64,000 nucleotides of DNA from Nitrosospira briensis C-128 (GTDB lineage Bacteria > Pseudomonadota > Gammaproteobacteria > Burkholderiales > Nitrosomonadaceae): NCBI RefSeq assembly GCF_000619905.2, contig NZ_CP012371.1:1922001-1986000 (forward strand), read 5' to 3'. Of the stretch, positions 23,642-33,149 are shown one piece after another. Position numbers and translations under genes: made by a program. The notes beneath the pieces are model-generated. The model had not been told where the DNA came from. It did not search any database and worked only from the letters and a program-made list of their open reading frames with translations. Positions within the stretch are counted from its first letter, which is position 1. Every line of letters begins with the position of its first letter.

Positions 23642-25617
23642 AAGAAATAATTGGCCGAAAAAATTCCTTCATTATTATGGTCATAGCGATTCAATTCGAA
23701 CCTTATATCAAGATCCTGGGAGAGTGCATAGCGGGTAATGAAATGAGCAGTGAAAAAACGTTTGCTTTCACCAAGGACAAAAATTTGATAACTGCCTGCA
23801 AGTTTGATCCTCAAATTTTCGGTTACGTCGTAATACGTGCCTACTTCCGCATCGCCACCCAAACGAAAATTTTGTTTCAAATGCTCGGAAAACTCTGTTT
23901 TCAGATCAGCGAAGGAATATAACAGCAAGGGTGAAAAAAAATCCGGCCGATAGGAAATACCCCTTCCGTATGTGCCCTGGATGGAATTGCAGTAGTTACA
24001 GTTGCGGTCTCTGAGCGTCTCGACCCCCAAGTCTACACGCCAGGAAGGTTTGGTAAATAAGGCATCATAGGGATTAAGCGCGGTAATAGAGAGAATTTTT
24101 GCCTGATCCAGTCTCACCCGGTCGGACTCCAGGTAATACCGAAGCTTGAAGTCCATAAAAATGATTTCCGAGTTTTTATCGTACCCCACATCCCTGGCCA
24201 TCAAATCGTGATAAACCGGACGATAAGCGAATTCCAGGAAAGGCTCCCACTTATTGTGCCCGATTCCCAATCGAAAGCGATCCGTACCGTGGCCCTGGTC
24301 CGGGCGGCTCGATAAGCGTGTGATGGTATCTATTAGCCCATCGTTGGTAGTCGGCAGGCGGCTTCTCGCCAGCAAAACGGAACGCGGAATTTTTATTTCC
24401 CCGTTACTCTTTTCCTGCATGCTTTGATACTGCAAGTAGTCCATATAAGCGTTTAATACAAGTGCTTGTGACGGAGCGGCAAGGCTCTTGAAGGCAGTGT
24501 TTTCCGGTGATATTTCTCCTTTGACCATACGTCGTAATATCCGCTTCTCATCATCGACCATCTTGAGTCTCTTATGATTCATCTGGCTGAGCACTGAAGG
24601 TCGATATACCACCTGTTTTACCAGTTCGTCCTGCGCCATCAGAATTTTTACCGTATCGGTCGGGATCACACTGAAAGAAAACGGATCTTTTAATCGAAGA
24701 TCAGGATTGGCAACCTCCAGCAGGGAAAGCACATGGTATGAGCAGTTTTCCTGGAAATAAAAATAATCAAAATATGTCCCACCTAATTCCCATAGGTGCA
24801 GAAGCATCGTGTTCAGCTGATCTTCGGTAAATTGGAGCTCATACTCCCAAAGATCACGGCTTTCCAGATTATTGTATTCCTGCACCTTCGTGTAGTAAGG
24901 GAAAATCGCGAAGCGGCCTGGGAACGAACCTATCAAACCTTTGAATGCGTATAGAAACGCATTGTCCGTGTCGGGAACCGCGGCATAGTTTGCACCGTAG
25001 TTCATCAAGTTATTACCGCTGCCTGTTCTCCGGCTATCAATGCGTAGCAGGGTATGTCCAAACATGGAGGCTGGATTGTCCATGAAATAAGACGCGAATA
25101 CCAACGTCGCCCCGACTGGGTCCAAAGTCTTCATCCAGCGGTCGAGCCGATCGCATGCTTGTACTTCCAGGCGATTGAGGTCGAATGTCAGTTGCTGATT
25201 CAACCATTTGAAGCGGGCGGGAAAGTTACACTGCGGATGCTCTTTGCCCTTCGCAATCTCGGCTGCTGGAACAAAGAAGCTTGAGAGGGTCGCTAATAAC
25301 TCTGACTCCGGATCGGCTTTTCCTTGTGGAGAGTTGAAAAAATCCATTCCATCGGCTTCACTGGTCATGCCGAGAAAAATTTTCTTGTCGTACTTTAAAA
25401 GCAGGTGCCAGACACGTTCATCGGCGAGCTTTTTTTGTTTGGCTTGGTGTTGTAATTCAGCCAGGTAATCAGCAGTGACCTTGTGTTCGGCATGAGCCGT
25501 TACAGGAAGAAAGCAAAACCAGAAAAATATCCCGGCTACCAGCAACCTGTCGGACTTGAAGAATCGCAGCGAAAAAGTGACTGGGTGAGGGCAGATTTTG
25601 AGGATCTTGAAGGCCAA
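23638..25617 (-). CDS. DUF4105 (Lnb N-terminal periplasmic domain) outer-membrane-type protein
   Basis: The frame has 659 codons. After a hydrophobic signal (VAGIFFWFCFLPVTAHAEH) comes a DUF4105 region at about residues 110-310. It contains ASYFMDNPASMFGHTLLRID, NYGANYAAVPDTDNAFLYAF, LWEYELQFTEDQLNTMLLHL and the Cys/His motif FQENCSYHVLSLLE. The C-terminal 220 residues are alternating hydrophobic strands ending in ANYFF, as in an outer-membrane beta-barrel. The role is unknown, and a cysteine-peptidase-like fold has been suggested for the family. The first 24 codons lie inside a foldback repeat. A TTG at 25543-25545 would give a shorter, cleaner signal peptide and may be the true start. Confidence 0.8.
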   Translation of the reverse strand: MAFKILKICPHPVTFSLRFFKSDRLLVAGIFFWFCFLPVTAHAEHKVTADYLAELQHQAKQKKLADERVWHLLLKYDKKIFLGMTSEADGMDFFNSPQGKADPESELLATLSSFFVPAAEIAKGKEHPQCNFPARFKWLNQQLTFDLNRLEVQACDRLDRWMKTLDPVGATLVFASYFMDNPASMFGHTLLRIDSRRTGSGNNLMNYGANYAAVPDTDNAFLYAFKGLIGSFPGRFAIFPYYTKVQEYNNLESRDLWEYELQFTEDQLNTMLLHLWELGGTYFDYFYFQENCSYHVLSLLEVANPDLRLKDPFSFSVIPTDTVKILMAQDELVKQVVYRPSVLSQMNHKRLKMVDDEKRILRRMVKGEISPENTAFKSLAAPSQALVLNAYMDYLQYQSMQEKSNGEIKIPRSVLLARSRLPTTNDGLIDTITRLSSRPDQGHGTDRFRLGIGHNKWEPFLEFAYRPVYHDLMARDVGYDKNSEIIFMDFKLRYYLESDRVRLDQAKILSITALNPYDALFTKPSWRVDLGVETLRDRNCNYCNSIQGTYGRGISYRPDFFSPLLLYSFADLKTEFSEHLKQNFRLGGDAEVGTYYDVTENLRIKLAGSYQIFVLGESKRFFTAHFITRYALSQDLDIRFELNRYDHNNEGIFSANYFF

Positions 25618-25706
25618 TAGTTATTCTATTGGCTGAAAAGCGGCGAAATATGAACCAGCCAGACGCTTTTACAGCCGATTTCCTTTAAATCCGACACGCT
25701 GCCAGG
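25541..25706 (-). mobile_element. MITE-like foldback element family A, copy overlapping the DUF4105 start
   Basis: On the minus strand it runs from CCTGGCAGCGTGTCGGA to the end TCCGACAGGTTG. The core AAAGGAAATCGGCTGTAAAA and the rest of about 150 bases are roughly 90% identical to 60532-60704. A perfect internal palindrome, GCCAATAG/CTATTGGC, lies at 25612-25632. It contains the 5' end and upstream region of the DUF4105 gene. Confidence 0.8.
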
Positions 25707-25749
25707 CAAACAGGCTGCACGAAGGAATCATTGGAGTGATAACAATATA

Positions 25750-25792
25750 GAAACGGACACAGGTTTCCACCTGTATCCGTTTCTGATTTTTT
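25750..25792. terminator. Probable bidirectional terminator hairpin
   Basis: GAAACGGACACAGG pairs with CCTGTATCCGTTTC through 13 of 14 positions around a short loop. On the plus strand a T-run follows. On the minus strand, the direction of the DUF3015 gene that ends here, the hairpin is followed by TATATTGTTAT. It likely ends the DUF3015 transcript. Confidence 0.6.
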
Positions 25793-26301
25793 TAGTTCAA
25801 GGCGGATAGCTTGATATCACACGATTTTGCAAGTGTAGGATGGCGAGTTATTTGATTTTCAAGCTGGCTCAGTAATTCAGTTGAGTTTGCTTGATCACTC
25901 GCTACTAAATTGTCGAATTTCTCCTGAACCATCGTGCCAAATTCTTGATGGCTTGCTGCGGGACATTGATACAAGCTGGCCAGGGTATACAGATTTTCAC
26001 CTTTACCTTGCGCCATTTCCTTGATCAGGCTGGTGTAATTCTCCTGTGCAAATACTTCACGCTCTTTGCTCATGTTTACCAGGCCATGATCACCGCAATT
26101 TGAAGTGCCGGACGTAATTCCGAAAGTTTGATTTCCGAATGTTGAATTGGTTGTTGAAGCGAAAACCTGCGACGCACCGGGTTTTGATCCCATGAGCTCC
26201 GACCCTAGTCCACAACCTGCTGCGCCATAGCCAGCCGCAAAAACAGAAACAGGAAGTAAAAATAGAGAAGCTGCTACTGCAATTCGACTATATCGTCCCA
26301 T
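25792..26301 (-). CDS. DUF3015 family secreted protein
   Basis: The protein has 169 residues from the ATG at 26299-26301. It has a signal peptide GRYSRIAVAASLFLLPVSVFAA followed by GYGAAGCGLGSELMG, the conserved start of mature DUF3015 proteins. Further family features are NTFGITSGTSNCG-like QTFGITSGTSNCG and CPAASHQEFGTMVQ. It is a periplasmic or surface protein of unknown role. It lies next to a DUF4105 gene in the same orientation, a pairing seen in other proteobacteria, so the two may act together in the envelope. Confidence 0.8.
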   Translation of the reverse strand: MGRYSRIAVAASLFLLPVSVFAAGYGAAGCGLGSELMGSKPGASQVFASTTNSTFGNQTFGITSGTSNCGDHGLVNMSKEREVFAQENYTSLIKEMAQGKGENLYTLASLYQCPAASHQEFGTMVQEKFDNLVASDQANSTELLSQLENQITRHPTLAKSCDIKLSALN

Positions 26302-26525
26302 AATACTCTCTCCATAAAGAAGTTGACTATCATCCAAACCCAAATAGAAACATCGAATTTCCAGCTAAAACGACAGGAAAACGTTCTAGGAAAAATAAGG
26401 ACTTTTCCGCTAAAACGTGTTGAATTTACGGAAGGTCTTTCAGGTTGTCAAATACTATATTTTATAATTGGGCGGCATACATGCGCTTGAGTTGGTTGTT
26501 ACCAAAGGACACTCTACGTTCATCC

Positions 26526-27800
26526 TCATCGCTCTTTCGGGAGAAGAGACTGCTGTGGCGGTAGCGGAATCTCGATGCCGTGTTTCTGGAATTCAGACCA
26601 GATTTCGATGTTGAGGCCGGACCGTAGCCGAAGCGCCCCACCCTCGGGATCCTCTACCCACACGAATAGCTCCAGATTGATTCCGCCGGCGGCGAAGTCC
26701 TTCAGAAATACAGCTGGCTCCGGATTGCCCAATATTTGTTGCCGCTTTTTAGCGGCGCCCAGCATGATGTCCATCGCGACCTCAACGGAGCTTGTGTAAC
26801 TGATCTGGAATGGCAGGATCAGCCGTAATCGGTGGTCCGAGAAATTCTGACTGATAACCGTTGAAGTAATGAAAGTATCGTTGGGAATAAGGGCTTCGGT
26901 TCCGTCGTCACTCTTGAGCACCACATACCGGGTCGTAAGTGAGGTGACTTCACCCTTGCGGCCGTCCACTGTAACGATATCGCCAATATGTAGTGAATGA
27001 TCCAGAAGAATGATGAAACCGCTTATGTAATTGCTGGCGATTTTCTGTAAACCCAATCCGAGCCCGACGCCAAGCGCGCCCCCGAACACGGACAAAACGG
27101 TGATATCTACGCCGACCAATGGCAGCGCGATCAGCACGCCCACAAGTATCAGTACCGTGCGGCTGATTTTCGACAGAATCACGCGTTGATTGATATCGAG
27201 CGCTTTGGCATCCATGATGCGTGCCTCAAGCGAACTGGCGAGCCAGAGCGCTACCAGCATGCTGACTGTGAACGCGAGGATGCCTTGTACGATCAACAAT
27301 ACCGAAAGGCGCTGTTTGCCGATGTGGAACGAAATATCATCGAGAAATATCAGGATCTCCGGCAGAAGACCCGTTACATACAGCGCCAGTCCAATCCACA
27401 CCGTCCAGCCGATAAATCGCTCCCATGGGTGCAGCCACCCCTGGCCTGAAAAAACTCTGCGAAGCATATAGACGGCTACGCGAATCAGCGCGAGCGCAAA
27501 TAACAACGGGACGACAATGTTGAGTAGATGAGTCGAATACCAATGACTCAACGCCCACTTGCCGAAAACGACCAGGACAAGCGCGAAGAGAGGGAACAGG
27601 AGGCGGCCCATGCTGCGCGCGCTGATATTCAGCGTGCGGCCGCTGCCCTGGGGGGCGATACGGATCATCGCTTGCCGCCGCAACCACCACGAGAGCGCCA
27701 GCCCTGCAGCCAGTACGACAATCTGCCACAGGACGCTGACTTCCTGTGCGCCGGTGATCAGATCGCGTAACAAATTCTGGAACCCGTTATTGGATTGCAT
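26526..27800 (-). CDS. MscS-family mechanosensitive ion channel
   Basis: The protein has 424 residues with about five membrane helices in the first 260. The pore helix region VFGGALGVGLGLGLQKIASN carries the Gly/Ala pattern of MscS TM3. The beta domain follows (SLHIGDIVTVDGRKGEVTSL and ALIPNDTFITSTV). The C-terminal alpha/beta part ends EFQKHGIEIPLPPQ. It opens under membrane tension to release solutes in osmotic downshock. It stands upstream of no obvious partner and the next gene begins 21 bp away. Confidence 0.92.
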   Translation of the reverse strand: MQSNNGFQNLLRDLITGAQEVSVLWQIVVLAAGLALSWWLRRQAMIRIAPQGSGRTLNISARSMGRLLFPLFALVLVVFGKWALSHWYSTHLLNIVVPLLFALALIRVAVYMLRRVFSGQGWLHPWERFIGWTVWIGLALYVTGLLPEILIFLDDISFHIGKQRLSVLLIVQGILAFTVSMLVALWLASSLEARIMDAKALDINQRVILSKISRTVLILVGVLIALPLVGVDITVLSVFGGALGVGLGLGLQKIASNYISGFIILLDHSLHIGDIVTVDGRKGEVTSLTTRYVVLKSDDGTEALIPNDTFITSTVISQNFSDHRLRLILPFQISYTSSVEVAMDIMLGAAKKRQQILGNPEPAVFLKDFAAGGINLELFVWVEDPEGGALRLRSGLNIEIWSEFQKHGIEIPLPPQQSLLPKER

Positions 27801-27821
27801 GAGGCAGGGCGGTAGCGGGTT

Positions 27822-28418
27822 CTACCGGTAGGGCTGAGAGTGCTTGTAGTGACGATGCCAGTTTTGGAGATAAAGATCAGTGAGAGCCGCGTTGCCGCGT
27901 ATCACCAGCACATTCTCCGCATTCCTGTACTGCGCCGCGTGGGTAAAATTGAAGCTGCCGGTAATCAGGGTTGCGTCAGGACTATCCGCGTCGATCACCA
28001 TGACTTTATTATGTGCGCTGGTGTGATCGGAATCCATGAAAACCGGTACGCCCTCAGCTGCGATCTTGGAAATCAGGCTGGTGGGGATACGATGGGTTTG
28101 GTCTTTATCGGCAATTACCTTGACGTCCACGCCGCGATGCTTCGCTGCAATTAATGCGTCGGCAATTTTGCGGTGGGTAAAACTGAACGTCTGCACCAGC
28201 ACCTGACGATGTGCGCTATCGATAGTGTCGGCGATAAGCTTGCCGGCATCATCGCCTGGCGTAAACGCCGCTTGTACCGTGCCAGAAGCGGGAAGAACAA
28301 GCGGAGGTTTATGGTCACGACTGGAAGTAGGTTCGAACCCTGCTGCATGAGGTGCCGCAAATAGAATCGCCAGATAGCCGGCGACGGAAAGAGTGGCGCA
28401 GCGGCGTAGCGATATCAT
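27822..28418 (-). CDS. Phospholipase D-like domain protein, exported
   Basis: The protein has 198 residues with a signal peptide (SLRRCATLSVAGYLAILFAA). One HKD motif is present, HNKVMVID, followed by TLITGSFNFTHAAQYRNAEN, as in the Nuc/BfiL type of single-domain PLD enzymes that work as dimers. The preceding RGVDVKVIADKDQ is also typical. It probably acts as a periplasmic nuclease or phosphodiesterase. Its ATG overlaps the end of rsmB by 4 bp, so it is translated from the rsmB transcript. Confidence 0.88.
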   Translation of the reverse strand: MISLRRCATLSVAGYLAILFAAPHAAGFEPTSSRDHKPPLVLPASGTVQAAFTPGDDAGKLIADTIDSAHRQVLVQTFSFTHRKIADALIAAKHRGVDVKVIADKDQTHRIPTSLISKIAAEGVPVFMDSDHTSAHNKVMVIDADSPDATLITGSFNFTHAAQYRNAENVLVIRGNAALTDLYLQNWHRHYKHSQPYR

Positions 28419-29680
28419 GCTTCACTCTTTACCAATTCCAGCGCAGCGGCAAAAAAACCATCCGTACTGTGCAGGCCGGGCGACAGTTGCAGGAATGCGC
28501 CGGTATCCAGGGGGATTTTTTGCTGTATCAATAGCTCGGCGCAATTCAACTGTATGAAGCGGGGGTGGCTGTTTAAAAAGTGATCGATAATTTCCTGATT
28601 CTCCTCCGGCAGGAAACTGCAGGTAGCATAGACCAGCCTGCCGCCGGGCTTGAGCAGATTGGCGGCGGACGCCAGAATGGCAGTCTGCTTGCGCTTGAGT
28701 TCTTCTATGCTTTGCGGTGATTGTCGCCACTTCAAATCCGGATTACGCCGCAACGTCCCGAGGCCGCTGCATGGGGCATCCACCAGTACGCGGTCGATCT
28801 TTCCCGTCAGGCGTTTCACTTTGATATCATTTTCATTGGTGATGAGCTGGGGATACAGATTGGACAAGCCGGAACGCTTGAGGCGCGGTTTAAGGTTGTT
28901 CAGCCGCTTTTCAGAATTATCCAGTGCATAGATGCGTCCTTGCGAACGCATCAGGGCGCCCAGCATCAGCGATTTGCCTCCAGCACCCGCACAGAAATCG
29001 ACCACCATGTCGCGGCGCTTCGGTCCGAGCAGATAGCCCAGCAACTGGCTGCCTTCGTCCTGGATCTCCACTTTGCCGGTGACGAATAGTTCGTGGCGAT
29101 TGATAGCGGGTTTCCCCGCAAGGCGGATACCGATGGGCGAATAAGGGGTCGCGCTGCCTTCAATGCCGTCTTTGCCCAGTACTGCAAGAACCTCGTCGCG
29201 ATTCGCCAGCAGCGTATTGACACGCAGATCGAGCGGCGCCGCTTGTTGCAGCGACCGTCCCAGATCAAGTATCTCGCCATCGCTCATGAAATTGTGCAAC
29301 TTTTCCACCAACCAGACCGGGAACTCAGCCTGGACATCAAGTGGCTGCGCTTCCAGCGAAACCGACTTGATTCCCATGAGCGACTTTGCTTCCGTTTCGC
29401 TAACGAGCGATATCAGTTCACGCATATTCAAACCCTGGAATCTGGCCAGGTAGGCAAGCAGCAACGAACGGGGAGTGGCAATACTGACCGCGCGCTCGAT
29501 AAAAAACCGGTGGCGCAAAATGCCGAACACGGTTTCCGCAACAAATGCGCGATCGTTTACTCCAAGTGTCGGGTTTTCTCGGAAGAAATGCCGCAGTATC
29601 GAATCTGCCGGATGTTCCAGCGGAAGCACGGCACGCAATGCAGCGGTAGCCATGTCCAGATGAGCAGGAGTAAGACGCAT
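28415..29680 (-). CDS. rsmB: RsmB/NOP-type rRNA cytosine-C5 methyltransferase
   Basis: The protein has 421 residues. The N-terminal NusB-like half is short. The methyltransferase half has VVDFCAGAGGKSLMLGALM (SAM binding), VLVDAPCSGLGTLRRNPDLK (first catalytic Cys) and LVYATCSFLPEENQ (second Cys). It methylates a cytosine of 16S rRNA (position 967 in E. coli for RsmB), though related family members modify other sites. It is downstream of DUF3108, purN and purM in the same direction, a conserved betaproteobacterial run. Confidence 0.88.
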   Translation of the reverse strand: MRLTPAHLDMATAALRAVLPLEHPADSILRHFFRENPTLGVNDRAFVAETVFGILRHRFFIERAVSIATPRSLLLAYLARFQGLNMRELISLVSETEAKSLMGIKSVSLEAQPLDVQAEFPVWLVEKLHNFMSDGEILDLGRSLQQAAPLDLRVNTLLANRDEVLAVLGKDGIEGSATPYSPIGIRLAGKPAINRHELFVTGKVEIQDEGSQLLGYLLGPKRRDMVVDFCAGAGGKSLMLGALMRSQGRIYALDNSEKRLNNLKPRLKRSGLSNLYPQLITNENDIKVKRLTGKIDRVLVDAPCSGLGTLRRNPDLKWRQSPQSIEELKRKQTAILASAANLLKPGGRLVYATCSFLPEENQEIIDHFLNSHPRFIQLNCAELLIQQKIPLDTGAFLQLSPGLHSTDGFFAAALELVKSEA

Positions 29681-29796
29681 CTATTGTCGATTATTGGGGA
29701 AAGCAGGCGAGGGATGCGCGGCCCGCATGGGCGCGCTCGTAAACAACAAGCCGGCAGGACCGTATTAGCTGATATCGGTTACCTGCCGTTTTTCAA

Positions 29797-30555
29797 TCAG
29801 CGCAGGCGTCCCTGTTTAAAGCTGCCGGCCATTTTGTCTGTGTAGCTTATGTTGGTAACCATCTGATCCGTAACAATGCCCATTTTCTCAGCCGCAACGA
29901 TGCGCACCGGCAACATGTGATGGTCAACGGCAAGCCAGATTTTCTTGTCGCGCTGGCCTTCACTTTCCAGACGCTTTGTCAGTACGATGGTTTCCAGTTT
30001 ACCCATGGGCGTGTCCAGCGTTTCTTTTCCAACTGTATAGTGGGCTAATTCGAGGTGCTTGCCATCGGTTTCATGGAGGTCGATCACCTTGCCTGAGACA
30101 GCGGAAACGGGGGAGAACATAAAGCTGTAGGGCAGGCTCAGCTTGTCCTGAACGTCGGCAGGCAAGGCCTTTTGCTCTTCTCCGCGCTTATGTTGAAGTG
30201 TCAACAGCTTCTTGTCCCAGTCGAAAATAGCTACCTTGGGTAGCTTCTTGCCATGCTGATCCGAAAAACGTCCGGGGCGCAATGCCCCTTGCGCTGTAAT
30301 GGTTCCCTGGCTGTCACGCACCACGCTTTCGGGTTGTGTCAGCGCCAGTAGTCCTATGGCGCGGGATTCGCTATTGATCTCATAGCTACGTTTACCACTT
30401 TCCTGCCTGATTTTCAACGTATCGTTCACTTCGCCTTCGAGCGCGCCAGACGTTATCGAATAGCTGATGTCGACCCGGGCGGGGACATCAGCGGCACCAG
30501 CGGAGAAAACCGAAAAACTTAAGCCCCACAGCAACGCAATGGATAAATATTTCAT
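29797..30555 (-). CDS. DUF3108 periplasmic protein
   Basis: The protein has 252 residues with a signal peptide (YLSIALLWGLSFSVFSAGAA). The domain begins ISYSITSGALEGEVNDTLKI and ends KKIWLAVDHHMLPVRIVAAE followed by MGIVTDQMVTNISY. This is the DUF3108 pattern of a beta-rich envelope protein of unknown role. It overlaps purN by 4 bp (ATGA), a linkage that recurs across betaproteobacteria. Confidence 0.85.
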   Translation of the reverse strand: MKYLSIALLWGLSFSVFSAGAADVPARVDISYSITSGALEGEVNDTLKIRQESGKRSYEINSESRAIGLLALTQPESVVRDSQGTITAQGALRPGRFSDQHGKKLPKVAIFDWDKKLLTLQHKRGEEQKALPADVQDKLSLPYSFMFSPVSAVSGKVIDLHETDGKHLELAHYTVGKETLDTPMGKLETIVLTKRLESEGQRDKKIWLAVDHHMLPVRIVAAEKMGIVTDQMVTNISYTDKMAGSFKQGRLR

Positions 30556-31190
30556 TTGTATAATTCCGGTGAGTATAAAACTGAGTTGTCGATTCCGGCG
30601 TTGCTCACCTCAACATGATTATCGGAGAGTTTCAGCCGGTCTTCCATGAACCACCGCACGGCCTCGGGGTAAATGCGGTGTTCCTGTTGCAGTACCCGTG
30701 CCGCGAGAGTTTCCTCGGTATCGTCCGGTAATATCTGAACTGCGGCCTGGACGATTATTGGGCCGCGATCCATCTGGGAGGTAACGAAATGTACCGTACA
30801 GCCATGTATCTTTACACCTTCCTGCAACGCCTGCCTGTGACTATGGAGGCCTGGAAAAGCGGGCAGCAATGAGGGATGAACGTTCATCAGCTTCCCCCGA
30901 TAACGGTCGACAAAATCATCTCCCAGAATTCGCATGAAACCCGCGAGCACTATCAGGTCGGGCGCATAAGCATCGATTACATCGGCCAGCGCGGCGTCAA
31001 ACGCCCGGCGTTCGGAATAGGACCGTTGATCCAGCACCCTGGTTTCACAACCATGCATTTTTGCAACCTCAAGTCCTGGTGCATCAGGCTTGTTGCTGAT
31101 GACTGCAGCGATCCTGACGGGGAGCTTTGCTTCGATCAGCGCTTGCATGTTGCTGCCGCGACCGGAGATGAGGATCACGAGAGATTTCAT
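30552..31190 (-). CDS. purN: Phosphoribosylglycinamide formyltransferase
   Basis: The protein has 212 residues from the ATG at 31188-31190, MKSLVILISGRGSNMQALIE. Catalytic features are LMNVHPSLLPAFPGLHSHRQ (Asn and His) and HFVTSQMDRGPIIVQ (Asp). It transfers a formyl group from 10-formyl-tetrahydrofolate to GAR in purine synthesis. It follows purM by 45 bp and overlaps the DUF3108 gene downstream. Confidence 0.96.
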   Translation of the reverse strand: MKSLVILISGRGSNMQALIEAKLPVRIAAVISNKPDAPGLEVAKMHGCETRVLDQRSYSERRAFDAALADVIDAYAPDLIVLAGFMRILGDDFVDRYRGKLMNVHPSLLPAFPGLHSHRQALQEGVKIHGCTVHFVTSQMDRGPIIVQAAVQILPDDTEETLAARVLQQEHRIYPEAVRWFMEDRLKLSDNHVEVSNAGIDNSVLYSPELYK

Positions 31191-31235
31191 TATTTTAGCA
31201 GCGGGACTCGGCTTATTCTTTACACGCACTGCCGA

Positions 31236-32369
31236 TTACTCGAAGATTGTTTGCGCTTCATCCGCATGGCGCTGCTGAATCATGCCTATATGCCACACGG
31301 TCTCGCCAGCAGACCGCAAAAGCTGCATTGCACTATCGACAAATTCCGGCGCCACTACCAGCACCATGCCAATGCCGCAGTTGAATACACGCTGCATTTC
31401 CTGTTCGTTCACATTGCCTTGCTGTCGAAGCCAGTGAAAAAGGGGAGGCATATCCCATGCATCGCGTTTCAATATCGCTGTGACGCCTTCCGGCAGGACG
31501 CGCGGGATATTTTCCGTCAAGCCGCCGCCCGTAATATGTGCCATGCCTTTGACCGGCAGATGCTTCATCAGTTCGAGCAACGGTTTTACATAAATGCGCG
31601 TTGGCGCCATGATGACATCAATTAACGCTTTACCGTGGAAATCCGCTGACAAATCCGTATTATTTTTCTCGATGATCTTGCGGATCAGCGAGTAGCCGTT
31701 GGAATGTGCACCGCTGGAAGCCAGTCCCAATACCGCATCGCCTTCCCGAATAGTCAAGCCGGTGATAATCCGGTCTTTCTCGACGGCACCTACCGCAAAG
31801 CCGGCAAGATCGTATTCTCCCTCCGGGTACATGCCCGGCATTTCGGCGGTCTCGCCGCCGATCAAGGCGCATCCCGCCTGTTCGCAGCCCTTTGCAATGC
31901 CTTTCACAACGCGGGTGGCCGTTTCCACGTCCAATTTCCCGCATGCGAAATAGTCCAGGAAGAACAACGGTTCCGCGCCTTGCACCAGGATGTCGTTGAC
32001 GCTCATTGCCACCAGGTCGATACCGATACTGTCGTGCTGGCCGGACTGGAATGCAAGCTTCAATTTGGTGCCCACGCCATCGGTGCCTGCTACCAGCACC
32101 GGATTACGATATTTTTTCGAAATCTCGAACAATGCCCCGAAGCCGCCTATGCCGGCGAGCACTTCCGGACGCATGGTACACTTGGCGTAGGGCTTGATAT
32201 TCTCCACCAGGCGGTCACCCGCGTTGATGTCCACGCCTGCGTCGCGGTAGGACAAATGGGTGGAGTCTGGGTTGGGATGCTCGAATTTGGATGAAGTCAA
32301 GTTGAGTTCTCGCCTTATTGCAGATAGAGTGCCGTTTTCAAAAATGGCAATTTTAACGTAAATGGTCAC
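31236..32369 (-). CDS. purM: Phosphoribosylformylglycinamidine cyclo-ligase (AIR synthetase)
   Basis: The core begins [20 protein letters not shown] and contains [38 protein letters not shown] and [18 protein letters not shown]. These are all PurM signatures for ATP and FGAM binding. It closes the imidazole ring in purine synthesis. The start is uncertain. The frame allows a GTG at 32367-32369, giving 377 residues with about 25 non-conserved ones. A TTG at 32298-32300 would give 354 residues, closer to the usual 345-355. It is divergent from hda. Confidence 0.95.
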   Translation of the reverse strand: MTIYVKIAIFENGTLSAIRRELNLTSSKFEHPNPDSTHLSYRDAGVDINAGDRLVENIKPYAKCTMRPEVLAGIGGFGALFEISKKYRNPVLVAGTDGVGTKLKLAFQSGQHDSIGIDLVAMSVNDILVQGAEPLFFLDYFACGKLDVETATRVVKGIAKGCEQAGCALIGGETAEMPGMYPEGEYDLAGFAVGAVEKDRIITGLTIREGDAVLGLASSGAHSNGYSLIRKIIEKNNTDLSADFHGKALIDVIMAPTRIYVKPLLELMKHLPVKGMAHITGGGLTENIPRVLPEGVTAILKRDAWDMPPLFHWLRQQGNVNEQEMQRVFNCGIGMVLVVAPEFVDSAMQLLRSAGETVWHIGMIQQRHADEAQTIFE

Positions 32370-32471
32370 GAGAGTCGCTGCTTCGTGTATGACTCCGACA
32401 TGTCATGGTCAGCCATCGTCAATACATGATCGACAACTCATGGGCAACAACCCAACAACTTTACCCCGTAA

Positions 32472-33149
32472 ATGAAGCAACTGCTGCTGGATATCGCCCC
32501 ATCGCCGCCGCCCACGCTGGTTAATTTCGTGCCGGGGCGCAATACCGAGCTATTGCAGACCCTGGATAATATTCTTGCCGGATCGGAGTGTGAGCGTTTT
32601 ATTTATTTGTGGGGTGGAGCGGGGTGCGGTAAAAGTCATTTGCTGCAGGCGATAGCGGGGATACATATGCACCATAAAATGAATACAGCATATTTCGCGT
32701 GTGATGCAAACACCAGTTTCGCCGCAGGCAGCGAAGCCGATTGCGTAACCGTGGACGACGTGGATCGGCTCAACGCCAAGGCGCAAATCGGCTTGTTTAA
32801 TCTCTATAATCATATTCGTGACGAGGCTCACGCGTTACTTCTGGTGAGTGGCACGGTCGCGCCGGCGCAATTAAAATTGCGCGAAGACCTGGTTACGCGC
32901 CTGGGATGGGGTTTGGTGTATCAAGTTCATGAATTGACCGACGAGGAAAAAATAAAAGCCATGAAAAGTCATGCAACCCGCCGCGGGCTTGATTTATCGC
33001 AGGAGGTATGCGACTACCTGCTCCGGCACCAACGCCGCGACTTGCCGTCTTTGATGGCTACGCTTGACGCGTTGGACAGCTATTCGCTGGCCAGTCAGCG
33101 TAAGGTCACCGTTCCGCTGGTGCGTGAATTATTGCGGGTAGCATCATGA
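32472..33149 (+). CDS. hda: Hda-type DnaA-related AAA protein
   Basis: The protein has 225 residues. It begins with a clamp-binding-like KQLLLDIAPSPPPTLVNFVP, has Walker A YLWGGAGCGKSHLLQAI and a degenerate sensor region, and ends in DnaA-type helices (RRGLDLSQEVCDYLLRHQRR). Hda with the beta clamp triggers ATP hydrolysis on DnaA to prevent re-initiation of replication. The length and the N-terminal QLLLDI clamp motif support Hda over DnaA. It overlaps the HAD gene by 4 bp, as is common in this class. Confidence 0.93.
   Translation: MKQLLLDIAPSPPPTLVNFVPGRNTELLQTLDNILAGSECERFIYLWGGAGCGKSHLLQAIAGIHMHHKMNTAYFACDANTSFAAGSEADCVTVDDVDRLNAKAQIGLFNLYNHIRDEAHALLLVSGTVAPAQLKLREDLVTRLGWGLVYQVHELTDEEKIKAMKSHATRRGLDLSQEVCDYLLRHQRRDLPSLMATLDALDSYSLASQRKVTVPLVRELLRVAS

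Noticed and set aside
28330-28350. GGTTCGAACCC resembling a tRNA T-loop
   Set aside because: It lies in the phospholipase D-like coding sequence and no cloverleaf can be built around it. I found no tRNA in the window.
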